Assembly (NCBI GenBank): GCA_964577825.1
Contig: CAZOBJ010000058.1
Span: 1 to 19,982 of the forward strand
Length of the DNA: 19,982 bases
Reading direction: 5' to 3'
Origin: CAZOBJ01 sp964577825
GTDB lineage: Bacteria > Planctomycetota > SZUA-567 > JAFGNG01
Each line of letters starts with the position of its first letter. The first letter of the stretch is position 1. A model generated the notes under the pieces. It ran no database searches. It had not been told where the DNA came from and worked only from the letters and a program-made list of their open reading frames with translations. The position numbers and the translations under genes are program-made. Below are positions 1 to 7,561 of the stretch, piece after piece.

Positions 1-2192
1 GGCATGAACTCCTTGCCCAGGCCGGGAAACCTGTGCCGAGCCCAGACCCAGGGAGCGCTAAGGCGAATTCTCTCCTCCAGACCGATGGTCCTTGCGGCGC
101 GCGGGATGAGGCCGAAGACTCGGCCAAAACCGAGCCAGACCGTGAGGCCGAACAGGCAGAGGGCCAGTGGCAAGAGCAGGAACTTGCCCTTGTTGGACAG
201 GCACCAACGCAGCATCCTGGGATAAGCTTGCTGAAACAGGCGCATTAGAAGCAGCAGTCCGCCGATGGCCACCACCACGAATAGCAGATTGCGCGACAAT
301 CCCTGCGCCACACCGAGCGGCATCCAGCTGCGCGATAGCAAGACTGCCACCAGGGCGACAACGAGCAGGTTCCCGCCCTTGAGGAGCCAAGGGCGATAAC
401 GAGCGGGCAATTCGGTGAACACCGCCTTGTGCACCGCCAGGGCCGCCAGCGCGCCGGCCAGCAGCCAGGAATGGGTCAGCAGGTATCCCACGACGGCGAG
501 CGTGAGGAGGACAAGGGGCCAGACATGCCGCCGCCGCCCTTTGAGCGACCCGCGCGACATCAGCGTCAGGGCCACCGTGGGAACGATCGTCAGGGCGACG
601 ATAAGCGAGGCGATCAAGGCGAAGGTTTTCGTGTAGGCCAGCGGGCGGAACAGCTTGCCCTCCGCGGCCTGCATAGTGAAGACGGGCAGAAAGCTGATCA
701 CCGTGGTGAGTACGGCCGTGACCACCGCTCGTCCCACCTCCACCGCCGCGCGATGGACCACGTTTATGGTCGGCTCCGAGGGGTCGGCCTCTTCGACACG
801 CCTTATGATGTTCTCGTCCAGGACGATGCCCATGTCCACCATGGTGCCGATGGCGATGGCAATGCCGGACAGGGCCACGATGTTGGCGTCCACCCCGAAA
901 TAGCGCATGGCGATGAAGCACATCAGCACCGCCAGCGGCAGAGTGCCGCTTATCAGCAAGGAGCTGCGCAGGTGCATCAGCATCAGCACCACTACGATGA
1001 TGGTAACGAGGATTTCTTCTTCGAGTGCCCGGTTGAGGGTGCCGAGGGTTTCTTGGATCAGACCGGTGCGATCGTAGAAAGGGACCACGGTGACCTTGCT
1101 CTTGACCTCTCGCGTGGATCCGTCCGGCAGGCTCTCCGTGACCATGCGCTCCGGAAGCCCGGGGGCGAACGCGGCGATTTTCCGATGCACGCGCTTGATG
1201 ACTTCCAGGGGATTGGCCCCGTATCGTACCACCACCACTCCGCCCACCGCCTCAGCGCCGGACTTATCCAGCGCCCCCCGACGCAGGGCCGGCCCGAGGG
1301 TCACCCGCGCCACGTCCCGAACCCGGATGGGAACGTTATCCGTCTCCTTCAGGACCGCCTGCTCCAGGTCTTGGATGGAGGTGACGAACCCGACGCCCCG
1401 GATCACGTACTCGACGCGGTTGATCTCCATGGTCCTGGCGCCCGTGTCCAGGTTGCTGTTCTTGAGCGCCCGGACAACTTGCGCCAGGCTCACGCCATGG
1501 GCGCGCATGGCGTCCGGGTCCACGTCCACCTGATATTCCTTAACAAAACCTCCCACCGAAGCGACCTCGGCCACGCCCGGCACGGCCATGAGTTCATATC
1601 GGACCACCCAGTCCTGGATGCTGCGCAGTTCTTGTGGGTCCCACCCGCCTGCGGGGTTGCCCTGCGGGTCGCGTCCCTCCAAGGTGTACCAGAAGACCTG
1701 GCCCAGCGGCGTGGCGTCGGGCCCGAGGGTCGGTTTCACGCCTGGCGGAAGGGTGTCGGCCGGGAGCGAGTTCAGCTTTTCCAGGATGCGCGTGCGCGAC
1801 CAGTAGAAGCCCGCATCTTCCTCAAAAACCACGTAGATACTGGAAAACCCGAACATTGAGGAGCTGCGCACGGACTTGACCCCCGGCACGCCCAGCAGTG
1901 CGGACGTGAGCGGATAGGTGACTTGGTCCTCGATGTCCCGGGGGCTGCGTCCCGGCCAAGGGGTGTAGACGATTTGCTGGTTCTCGCCGATGTCAGGGAT
2001 GGCGTCCACAGGCACCGGATCGCGCGGGAGAGCTCCGACATCCCAATCGAACGGCGCGGTTACCAGGCCCCAGACGACTACGAAGGCGACAAACAGCACC
2101 ACCACCAGCGGGTTGCGCAGGCATAAGCCGATAAGCCCGTCGATCCAGTTTCTTCCGCTTCCGTTCCGGTTCCCCGGCTCGCCACCGTTCAA
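1..2192 (-). CDS. cusA: CusA/CzcA-family heavy-metal RND efflux permease (3' end beyond window)
   Basis: Inner-membrane proton-driven pump of a tripartite metal efflux complex. The minus-strand frame is open from 2192 to the left edge, giving 730 codons of a protein expected to exceed 1,000. Visible: TM1 at about residues 28-46; the family motif PVDAIPD followed by ENQQIVYTPWPGRSP (about 57-82); the TM4 proton-relay segment GTMVDMGIV with its aspartate near residue 452; and, at the cut end, GLGKEFM, which in relatives leads into the PLDEG motif. Between TM6 and TM7 (about 545-700) lies a long hydrophobic stretch with several additional probable TM helices. Start: no in-frame ATG occurs before the porter domain. 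A TTG at 2192 has GGAAGG seven bases upstream and lies 14 bases after the cusB stop, so I use it. Third gene of cusCBA. Cu/Ag specificity is inferred from the CusB partner, because the periplasmic methionine cluster lies outside the window. Confidence 0.93.
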   Translation of the reverse strand, partial: MNGGEPGNRNGSGRNWIDGLIGLCLRNPLVVVLFVAFVVVWGLVTAPFDWDVGALPRDPVPVDAIPDIGENQQIVYTPWPGRSPRDIEDQVTYPLTSALLGVPGVKSVRSSSMFGFSSIYVVFEEDAGFYWSRTRILEKLNSLPADTLPPGVKPTLGPDATPLGQVFWYTLEGRDPQGNPAGGWDPQELRSIQDWVVRYELMAVPGVAEVASVGGFVKEYQVDVDPDAMRAHGVSLAQVVRALKNSNLDTGARTMEINRVEYVIRGVGFVTSIQDLEQAVLKETDNVPIRVRDVARVTLGPALRRGALDKSGAEAVGGVVVVRYGANPLEVIKRVHRKIAAFAPGLPERMVTESLPDGSTREVKSKVTVVPFYDRTGLIQETLGTLNRALEEEILVTIIVVVLMLMHLRSSLLISGTLPLAVLMCFIAMRYFGVDANIVALSGIAIAIGTMVDMGIVLDENIIRRVEEADPSEPTINVVHRAAVEVGRAVVTAVLTTVISFLPVFTMQAAEGKLFRPLAYTKTFALIASLIVALTIVPTVALTLMSRGSLKGRRRHVWPLVLLTLAVVGYLLTHSWLLAGALAALAVHKAVFTELPARYRPWLLKGGNLLVVALVAVLLSRSWMPLGVAQGLSRNLLFVVVAIGGLLLLMRLFQQAYPRMLRWCLSNKGKFLLLPLALCLFGLTVWLGFGRVFGLIPRAARTIGLEERIRLSAPWVWARHRFPGLGKEFM

Positions 2193-2206
2193 GGCTTGGC
2201 CTTCCG

Positions 2207-4234
2207 TTATTCGCCGGGATTCGGGGGTGGAAAGACGGCCCGGATCTCACCGCAACGAAGCATGGCGCTACCGTAATAAGGGTTGTTCACTTCCTTCCCT
2301 GTCTGCAGCCATGCCGCGCCCTCGCCGCCATTGGCCATGGGACAAAAGGCGATGCGATGCGGCTGGTCGCTCGGGTGACCGAAAGCCCGTTCCAGGTCGA
2401 TCATCGCCCGGCTCAACGGGATGAACAGGTCACGAAGTCCCTGGATGTTCTGAACGTCATCGAGTTGCTTGAGGTCCTTGATCAGCCGGCGAGAGATGTC
2501 CGTCCACTTCTCCTGGGCGGAGGCCTCAAGCGGTGACGAGTCGACTTTGGGAAGTGCTTGCGCCAGCTTCTTGAGAGCCTCGCGCGCGGCTTTCTCCTTG
2601 TCGCCGGCCAGGGCCCTCTGGGCGTTCAGATAGCTCTCGTAAAGCGGCGCCAGTCGCGCGATGAACTCCGCGGGCGCGGTGCCTTGCCGAACAGTGTCTT
2701 GCCCTCCTTCGGTCGGCGGAGTCTCGGGCGTAGCCGAAACCGCCGACGACGACGGCAGTCGGGACTCAGACGCGGAAGCCCCTTGCGGAGGATTCATCAT
2801 GCTCGCCTTGGCTTCGAGCTGCAAGGCGGAGTCTATCTTGAAATTGCCATTGGTGACCACTTCCTGGCCTTCGGCCAGGCCCGCCAGCACGACGTAGTAG
2901 TCTCCGGCCCGAGGCCCGAGTGCCACCTCCACGCCCTGGAAGACAGGCTTTTCGCGCTGCGGAACGCGCACGTAAGCAACCGCCCGCTCTCCGGTGGTGA
3001 GGACCGCGGAGGCCGGGACCACCAAGGGAGCACTGGCCTGCGCCTCGCGGACGTAGCCCAGCTCCTCGGCGCGTACGAGAGGCATGCCGCAGACGTCGCA
3101 TTTCCCGGAGGCATCCTTCATGACTTCCGGATGCATGGGGCAAATCCATTTGCCTCTCAGATTGCGGGTGAGGACCTCTCCGTCTTCAGCGGCCCGGGCT
3201 TCCACCTCGGCCCGCACGAACATGTTCGGTCGCAGAAGCCCGTTCGGATTGTCCACCACCACGCGCACCTGGATCGTCCGGGTCCGCGGGTTGAGAATGG
3301 GGTCGATAAAGGAGATCCAGCCCATGAACGCCCGATCGCCATAGGCCTGGGCCTTGATCTCCACCTCCTGGCCGTAGCGCAACCAGGTGATATCGGTCTC
3401 ATACACGTCGAGCATGGCCCACACCATGGAGAGGTCCGCCACCGTGTAGATCGGTTCCCCGGTCTTGACGTACTGGCCCTCCTTGGCGTTCTTATGGACG
3501 ACGATGCCGCCTTCCGGAGCGTTTATCTGGATGGTGGGAGAAGGCGTGCCGCGCTGTTCGATCTCGCGTATCTGTTCGGCGTCCAGGCCCAACAGACGTA
3601 GCTTTTCGCGAGCGGCTTCCACCGTCTTGCGCGTGGAGCGGCGGACGATGGCACTGGCGCTGTCGCGGAGATTCTCCACAGCGCGCCTCGCCTGCAAAAG
3701 CTCCTCTTGCGCGGCGTACAGCTCCGGGCTGTAGATTTTGACCAGGTGATCGCCCTTGTTCACGGGGATGCCGGTATAGTCCACGAAGAGCCGCTCCAGC
3801 CTGCCGGGCACCCAGGCCGAGATCGTCCGCACGCGGCGCTCGTCGTAGTCGACCTTGCCCACCAGGGGGATCCGCACGTCCACAAAACGTCGTTCCACAG
3901 GGCTTGTGCGCACCTCGGCCAGCTTTGCTGCCGCCTCGGTCATGCTCAGCATTCGGGGGCCAAGATCATCCTCTTCGCCGTCAGAGGCCGGGATCAGGTC
4001 CATGCCGCAGATGGGGCACTCGCCCGGCTCGGGCTGCCGGATCTGCGGGTGCATGGAGCACGTCCAGACCGTTGCGGCTTCTTCCTCGGTTGCCCCGGCA
4101 TGGTCGCGGTGTTCCGCAGGCAACGTCTCCGGCGCGGTGCTTCGGCCGATCCAGATACCGATCCCGATCAGGACAAGCGCAACCGCGACCAGGAGAAGAG
4201 TCCTCGTCCCGCCGCAGATTCTCTTTCGCGTCAT
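2207..4234 (-). CDS. cusB: CusB-type periplasmic adaptor with two heavy-metal-binding domains and a C-terminal DUF3347-like domain
   Basis: Membrane-fusion protein linking the CusA pump to the CusC channel and delivering metal. 675 aa. One N-terminal TM anchor (about 12-29). First heavy-metal-binding domain at 57-83 (C59, M61, H62, C73, C76, M78). Barrel-sandwich and hairpin core at about 115-345, with an alpha-hairpin at about 170-225. A second metal-binding domain of the same type at 363-389 (C365, M367, H368, C379, C382, M384) is inserted before the membrane-proximal region. A low-complexity linker (485-520) leads to a helical domain (522-665) ending in FCPMA and MLRCG motifs, resembling DUF3347, which is linked to copper handling in other CusB proteins. 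The ATG directly follows the cusC stop (TGAATG), with GGGAGA upstream, so translation is probably coupled. Longer than the roughly 400 aa of E. coli CusB because of the extra domains. Confidence 0.95.
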   Translation of the reverse strand: MTRKRICGGTRTLLLVAVALVLIGIGIWIGRSTAPETLPAEHRDHAGATEEEAATVWTCSMHPQIRQPEPGECPICGMDLIPASDGEEDDLGPRMLSMTEAAAKLAEVRTSPVERRFVDVRIPLVGKVDYDERRVRTISAWVPGRLERLFVDYTGIPVNKGDHLVKIYSPELYAAQEELLQARRAVENLRDSASAIVRRSTRKTVEAAREKLRLLGLDAEQIREIEQRGTPSPTIQINAPEGGIVVHKNAKEGQYVKTGEPIYTVADLSMVWAMLDVYETDITWLRYGQEVEIKAQAYGDRAFMGWISFIDPILNPRTRTIQVRVVVDNPNGLLRPNMFVRAEVEARAAEDGEVLTRNLRGKWICPMHPEVMKDASGKCDVCGMPLVRAEELGYVREAQASAPLVVPASAVLTTGERAVAYVRVPQREKPVFQGVEVALGPRAGDYYVVLAGLAEGQEVVTNGNFKIDSALQLEAKASMMNPPQGASASESRLPSSSAVSATPETPPTEGGQDTVRQGTAPAEFIARLAPLYESYLNAQRALAGDKEKAAREALKKLAQALPKVDSSPLEASAQEKWTDISRRLIKDLKQLDDVQNIQGLRDLFIPLSRAMIDLERAFGHPSDQPHRIAFCPMANGGEGAAWLQTGKEVNNPYYGSAMLRCGEIRAVFPPPNPGE

Positions 4235-5647
4235 TCAGCGTTCTCCCTTCGTTATGTGTGGGGCCTCTTGCGCGCCCTCCGACTCCTCTCGTAATGCCCG
4301 TCCCGCAAGCATCTCCAGTTCCGACAGGCCTATCAGTCGGTCGACTCTCGCCCGTTCGGCCAGAAGGCGCAGCTCGATCAGATCGCGTTCCGTCTCGATC
4401 AGGTCGGCAAATGCCGCCTGGCCAGCCGTGTAGGAGCTCCGTGCCGACTCCAGCACCTGCTCGGCTTTCGGAACCAGGGTCTTAGCGAAGAGGTTCTGCT
4501 TGCGGCCGGCGTCCTCGTACTTGTAAAAAGCCAGGCGCAGGTCGGCGGCAAGATTGTCGGCCTTCTCCTCCAGAGCCGCCTCGGAAGCCTGTCGCCGGGC
4601 CTGCGCCTCGCGCACGCCAGCGGCATATTTCGACCGCCAAAGAGGCAGGGATACTTCGACCCCCACCAGAACCGGATCCTTGCCGTTGTCCTCCGGGTTG
4701 GCGTCCACCCGCCGATCGGTTTCGATGAAGCCTGCACTCAGTCCGAAATCGGGAAAGTAGTCCGCGCGGGCCAAGCGTTCGCCCGCAAGAGACGCGCGCA
4801 CCTTTTCGCGCGCGGCGCGCAAGCCTGGATTGTCCGCGGTCAAGCGCTCCAGCAGCTCGGCTTCCTCTAGTTGAGGCTCCTCCACCGGCAGGCTCTCGGG
4901 CAGATCCATCGGGGCGGTGGGCTTTCGCCCGAGAATCGAGTTCAGCCGCGCCAGCCTGGCGGGGCGCAGCGCCGCGAGGCTTTCCAGGCGATCGGCCAGC
5001 TTGCCCAGTTCGACCTGCATGCGATTGAGGTCCGAATCCTTCGCGATGTCCGCCTTGTAGCCCGTGCGCAGAGACTCTTCCAAGTTTTCCAGAAGCGTCA
5101 TGCTGTCCCGCAAGATGTCCAGTGATCGGCCCAGATAATAGTACTCCGCATAGGTTTGGCGCACCCTATGGAACAGGTGCAGCTTTTCCGCTTCGTACAG
5201 GTATTTCGCCGTAAGGGCCTGTCTGACTGCCATGTCCGTGCGGCTGGTAATCTTCTCCGGCCAGGGGATCATCTGCATCAGGGCGAAGCGGTTCTTTTGA
5301 GGTCCCACGCGCGTCTCGACCTCGCGGACGTAGTGAGTATAGCTGAACTTCGGGTCCGGCAGAGACCGCGCTTGAGGAGTCTTCTCCAGAGCTGCCTGCC
5401 ACTCGTAGAAGGCCTTTCGCAGTCGCGGACTGTGCAGTGCCGCGTAGGTCAGGCAGTCCTGCAGAGACGGATCGCCCGTCAGCGTGTCCGTCACGACCCG
5501 TCCCTCGGAAGCGGATGCGCGGTCTTCTAGCCCCAGCGCCGCCGCTTCGCGGCCCAGCTGGTCCCGTAAGGCGCCTTCCTGTTGAAAGGCGCAACCAGCA
5601 AGACTCCCCGCCAACAATAGAACCGCTGTTGGGAGCAACTTGTGCAA
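4235..5647 (-). CDS. cusC: CusC/TolC-family outer-membrane efflux lipoprotein
   Basis: Outer-membrane channel of the CusCBA complex. With the TTG start at 5647 the protein has 470 aa, begins with a lipoprotein signal peptide (hydrophobic 8-16, lipobox LAGC, lipidated C19), and has an AGAGGAG ribosome-binding site six bases upstream. An ATG at 5782 is in frame but would add 45 residues of arginine/cysteine-rich sequence before the signal peptide, so I reject it. Two outer-membrane efflux (OEP) repeats follow, about 60-250 and 270-450, rich in the long amphipathic helices expected of the periplasmic tunnel (for example KLHLFHRVRQTYAEYYYLGR near 155-174). First gene of the operon. Its stop touches the cusB start. 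CusC, NodT and CzcC channels are hard to tell apart by eye, so the name rests mainly on the neighbours. Confidence 0.92.
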   Translation of the reverse strand: MHKLLPTAVLLLAGSLAGCAFQQEGALRDQLGREAAALGLEDRASASEGRVVTDTLTGDPSLQDCLTYAALHSPRLRKAFYEWQAALEKTPQARSLPDPKFSYTHYVREVETRVGPQKNRFALMQMIPWPEKITSRTDMAVRQALTAKYLYEAEKLHLFHRVRQTYAEYYYLGRSLDILRDSMTLLENLEESLRTGYKADIAKDSDLNRMQVELGKLADRLESLAALRPARLARLNSILGRKPTAPMDLPESLPVEEPQLEEAELLERLTADNPGLRAAREKVRASLAGERLARADYFPDFGLSAGFIETDRRVDANPEDNGKDPVLVGVEVSLPLWRSKYAAGVREAQARRQASEAALEEKADNLAADLRLAFYKYEDAGRKQNLFAKTLVPKAEQVLESARSSYTAGQAAFADLIETERDLIELRLLAERARVDRLIGLSELEMLAGRALREESEGAQEAPHITKGER

Positions 5648-5699
5648 GGGATGCTCCTCTTTCTGCCCGCGCACTCTAGCCGGTACATGCGCCGTGGCC

Positions 5700-5739
5700 G
5701 GCAGGCACTCACAATGCCTGGCAGGCGCTCGCAACGCAC
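5700..5739. repeat. Tandem 20-bp imperfect direct repeat upstream of cusC
   Basis: Two adjacent copies, 5700-5719 and 5720-5739, both begin GGCAGGC and continue CTC-CAA-GC with a few differences. On the cusC coding strand the junction also forms an imperfect inverted repeat, GCCAGGCA-7-TGCCTGCC. It ends 53 bases upstream of the TTG start, a sensible place for an operator of the cus operon. The regulatory role is inferred from position only. Confidence 0.4.
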
Positions 5740-5854
5740 TGCAAAAGGCGGTCCAAAGGCGCGCCGGATAGCGAACGGACACCGCTGCCTCAGTGACCGC
5801 CCTTGTATCCTGCCCGGCGCGGAAGGCTCTTTTCCCTTTCCTCTTGGTAGGACG

Positions 5855-5882
5855 GCCCTTACGAGATAGCTCTCGTCAGGGC
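5855..5882. terminator. Hairpin in the larE-cusC gap, possible end of the larE transcript
   Basis: GCCCT-T-ACGAGA-TAGC-TCTCGT-C-AGGGC: two arms of 12 with 11 pairs, one internal mismatch and a 4-base loop. It lies about 210 bases beyond the larE stop. Neither strand has a T-run after it, so it is not a canonical intrinsic terminator. It could also be an operator. Confidence 0.35.
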
Positions 5883-6090
5883 ATCTCGCTTGTGTCGCCT
5901 GGATCCCGCTTGCCTGCGACAGCCGCCTTTCCCGTTGCGTTCGACGATGCATGCCCGGCGAGTCTTGTATTGGCCAACAGTTCGGCCCGGTTCTCAAGCA
6001 TCAAGGTCTGGGCGCGCTGCTGCGCGCGTACGTCTTCCCAGCGCACGTCGGGAGCCCTGTCCGCAAGTCAGGCGCCGGCCCAAACCCATA

Positions 6091-6918
6091 CTACGACGCG
6101 AGCTCTTCGTTCAGGCTGCCTGTTCGATAACCCTGAAGGTCTACGGCCACGTAGGAGAAGCCAAGGGCCTTGAGTGCATCCACGATCTCCTGGCGGCCGT
6201 CGGCGCGCGCGAGAGCTTCAATCTGCCCCGCGAGCACCTCGATGCGGGCAATGTTTGCATGACTTCGCACACGCACGTGCTCAAAGCCAAACTCGCGCAA
6301 ACGTCGCTCCGCACCCGCAACCCGCCGCAGACCGTCTCGGGTGATCGTCTCGCCGTAGGGAAACCGCGAAGCGAGACAGGCCATGGCCGGCTTGTCCCAG
6401 GTGGGAAGGCCCAAGGCTTTGGAGAGATCGCGAATCTCCTGCTTGGTCATTCCCACTTCCTGCAGGGGGCTGCGTACCCCGAGTTCGCGCGCTGCCCTGC
6501 GCCCGGGCCGGTAGTCGGAGCAGTCATCCAGGTTGGTGGCGTCCGAGACGAACGGGATGCCGCGCTCGCGTGCGATGGCGAGCAAGTCGCCGAACAGTTC
6601 GCGCTTGCAGTAGTAGCAGCGCTGCGGCGGGTTCTCCACGAAGTGGTCGTTTTCAAGCTCCCTGCTCTCGATAGTGAGGTGCTCCACGCCCATGCGCCGG
6701 GCCAGGTGGCAAGCCTGCACGTACTCTTCTTCCGGATAGGCCGGTGACCGGGCGGTAACCGCCAGCACCTTGGCTCCGAGCGTGTCCTCGGCTATCTTCA
6801 GCAAGAACGTGCTGTCGACGCCCCCGGAGAATGCGATGAGCACCCGGTCCATTTGCTCAAGACTCTCGCGCAAGTTCGGGAGCTTCGACTTCGTCTGCCG
6901 CGCGGCAAGAGACGTCAT
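6091..6918 (-). CDS. larE: LarE-type ATP-dependent sulfur transferase (PP-loop family)
   Basis: In studied systems LarE adenylates a pyridinium dicarboxylate intermediate and inserts sulfur to build the nickel-pincer nucleotide cofactor of lactate racemase and relatives. 275 aa, normal length. ATP-binding PP-loop SGGVDST at 31-37; RCYYCKRELF at 100-109; DYRPGR at 135-140; MACLASRFPYGE at 179-190, whose C181 matches the sulfur-donor C176 of the Lactobacillus plantarum enzyme; GYRTGSLNEEL near the C-terminus. C101 and C104 with C181 give three cysteines, the pattern of LarE proteins reported to bind a 4Fe-4S cluster, whereas the L. plantarum enzyme lacks the CxxC pair. The ATG at 6918 lies inside the end of metW (62-bp overlap), with AAGGAGG upstream. 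Last gene of the cluster. No larA, larB or larC is present in the window, so its substrate here is open. Confidence 0.92.
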   Translation of the reverse strand: MTSLAARQTKSKLPNLRESLEQMDRVLIAFSGGVDSTFLLKIAEDTLGAKVLAVTARSPAYPEEEYVQACHLARRMGVEHLTIESRELENDHFVENPPQRCYYCKRELFGDLLAIARERGIPFVSDATNLDDCSDYRPGRRAARELGVRSPLQEVGMTKQEIRDLSKALGLPTWDKPAMACLASRFPYGETITRDGLRRVAGAERRLREFGFEHVRVRSHANIARIEVLAGQIEALARADGRQEIVDALKALGFSYVAVDLQGYRTGSLNEELAS

Positions 6919-7561
6919 GGCTCGATTGTTCCTCCTTGTCGAATTCGGAAGGGCCGGAGTGCGACTCCTTGGTCACGACAAATGCCGCGGTGGCGGCCAC
7001 GAGATTCGCGCACCCGCGCGGAACCCGACGCGACGCCCCGGCGAAGTAGGTGCTCTCCGCTATCCGCAGCCCCCGGCGCCGGCAAAAGACATGGAAATCC
7101 TCGATCGTCAACAGGTGAACGTTCGGCGTGTCATACCATTGGTGGGGTAGCAGATTCGTGACAGGCATCCTGCCGGACACGAGCAACTTCAGTCGCACTC
7201 GCCAATGGCCGAAGTTCGGGAAGCTGATGATCGCACAGCGCCCCACGCGCAGCATCTCCTGGACCACTTCTTCGGGCTTCAGCGTCTGCTGAAGCGTCTG
7301 ACTCAGGATCACGAAATCGAAGGCGCCGTCCTCGAACATACGCATGCCCTCGAGCATATCTCCGTGATAGACGGGCACCCCGCGGCGAATGCACTCGCGC
7401 ACCGCCTCTTCCGCCACGTCGATGCCGCACCCCGTGACGCCCTTTTGCCGGGCGAGTCGGTCCAGCAGCAGCCCGTTGCCGCATCCCAGGTCCAGCACGC
7501 GAGCGCCTTCGAAAATGCACGACTCGATATAGGTGTAATCGATGCGCAACGCCATGCTCAT
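6857..7561 (-). CDS. metW: MetW, methionine biosynthesis protein
   Basis: Class I methyltransferase-fold protein that accompanies MetX in many bacteria and is needed for, or stimulates, homoserine acylation there. 234 aa, slightly longer than the usual roughly 200 because of a charged C-terminal tail (about 205-234). Motif I VLDLGCGNG at 22-30, then GCGIDVAEEAV, ILSQTLQQT and a characteristic FPNFGHWRVR segment. MPVTNLLPHQWYDTPNVH, also typical of MetW, follows. The ATG at 7561 overlaps the metX stop as ATGA, so the pair is translationally coupled. A second in-frame ATG at 7555 is an alternative start. Its 3' end overlaps the larE start by 62 bp. Cytoplasmic. Confidence 0.95.
   Translation of the reverse strand: MSMALRIDYTYIESCIFEGARVLDLGCGNGLLLDRLARQKGVTGCGIDVAEEAVRECIRRGVPVYHGDMLEGMRMFEDGAFDFVILSQTLQQTLKPEEVVQEMLRVGRCAIISFPNFGHWRVRLKLLVSGRMPVTNLLPHQWYDTPNVHLLTIEDFHVFCRRRGLRIAESTYFAGASRRVPRGCANLVAATAAFVVTKESHSGPSEFDKEEQSSHDVSCRAADEVEAPELARES

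Larger units (their letters stand above)
5648..6090. other. 443-bp intergenic region between larE and cusC
   Basis: No convincing gene. It should hold the end of the larE transcript and the cus promoter. Two structures stand out: a tandem 20-bp imperfect direct repeat at 5700-5739 and a hairpin-forming inverted repeat at 5855-5882, both listed separately. I see no clear -35/-10 pair for cusC. No metal-sensor gene (MerR, CsoR or two-component type) is next to it in the window. Confidence 0.6.

Noticed and set aside
429..1859. Long plus-strand open frame (476 codons) opposite cusA
   Set aside because: Its product is rich in His, Arg and Asp with no recognisable domain, while the opposite strand encodes a clear RND pump. 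It is an antisense shadow in GC-rich DNA.
2558..3601. Plus-strand open frame (347 codons) opposite cusB
   Set aside because: No family resemblance, and the opposite strand has unmistakable CusB domains.
5648..5782. Extended CusC N-terminus from the ATG at 5782
   Set aside because: It would bury the lipoprotein signal peptide 45 residues inside the protein.
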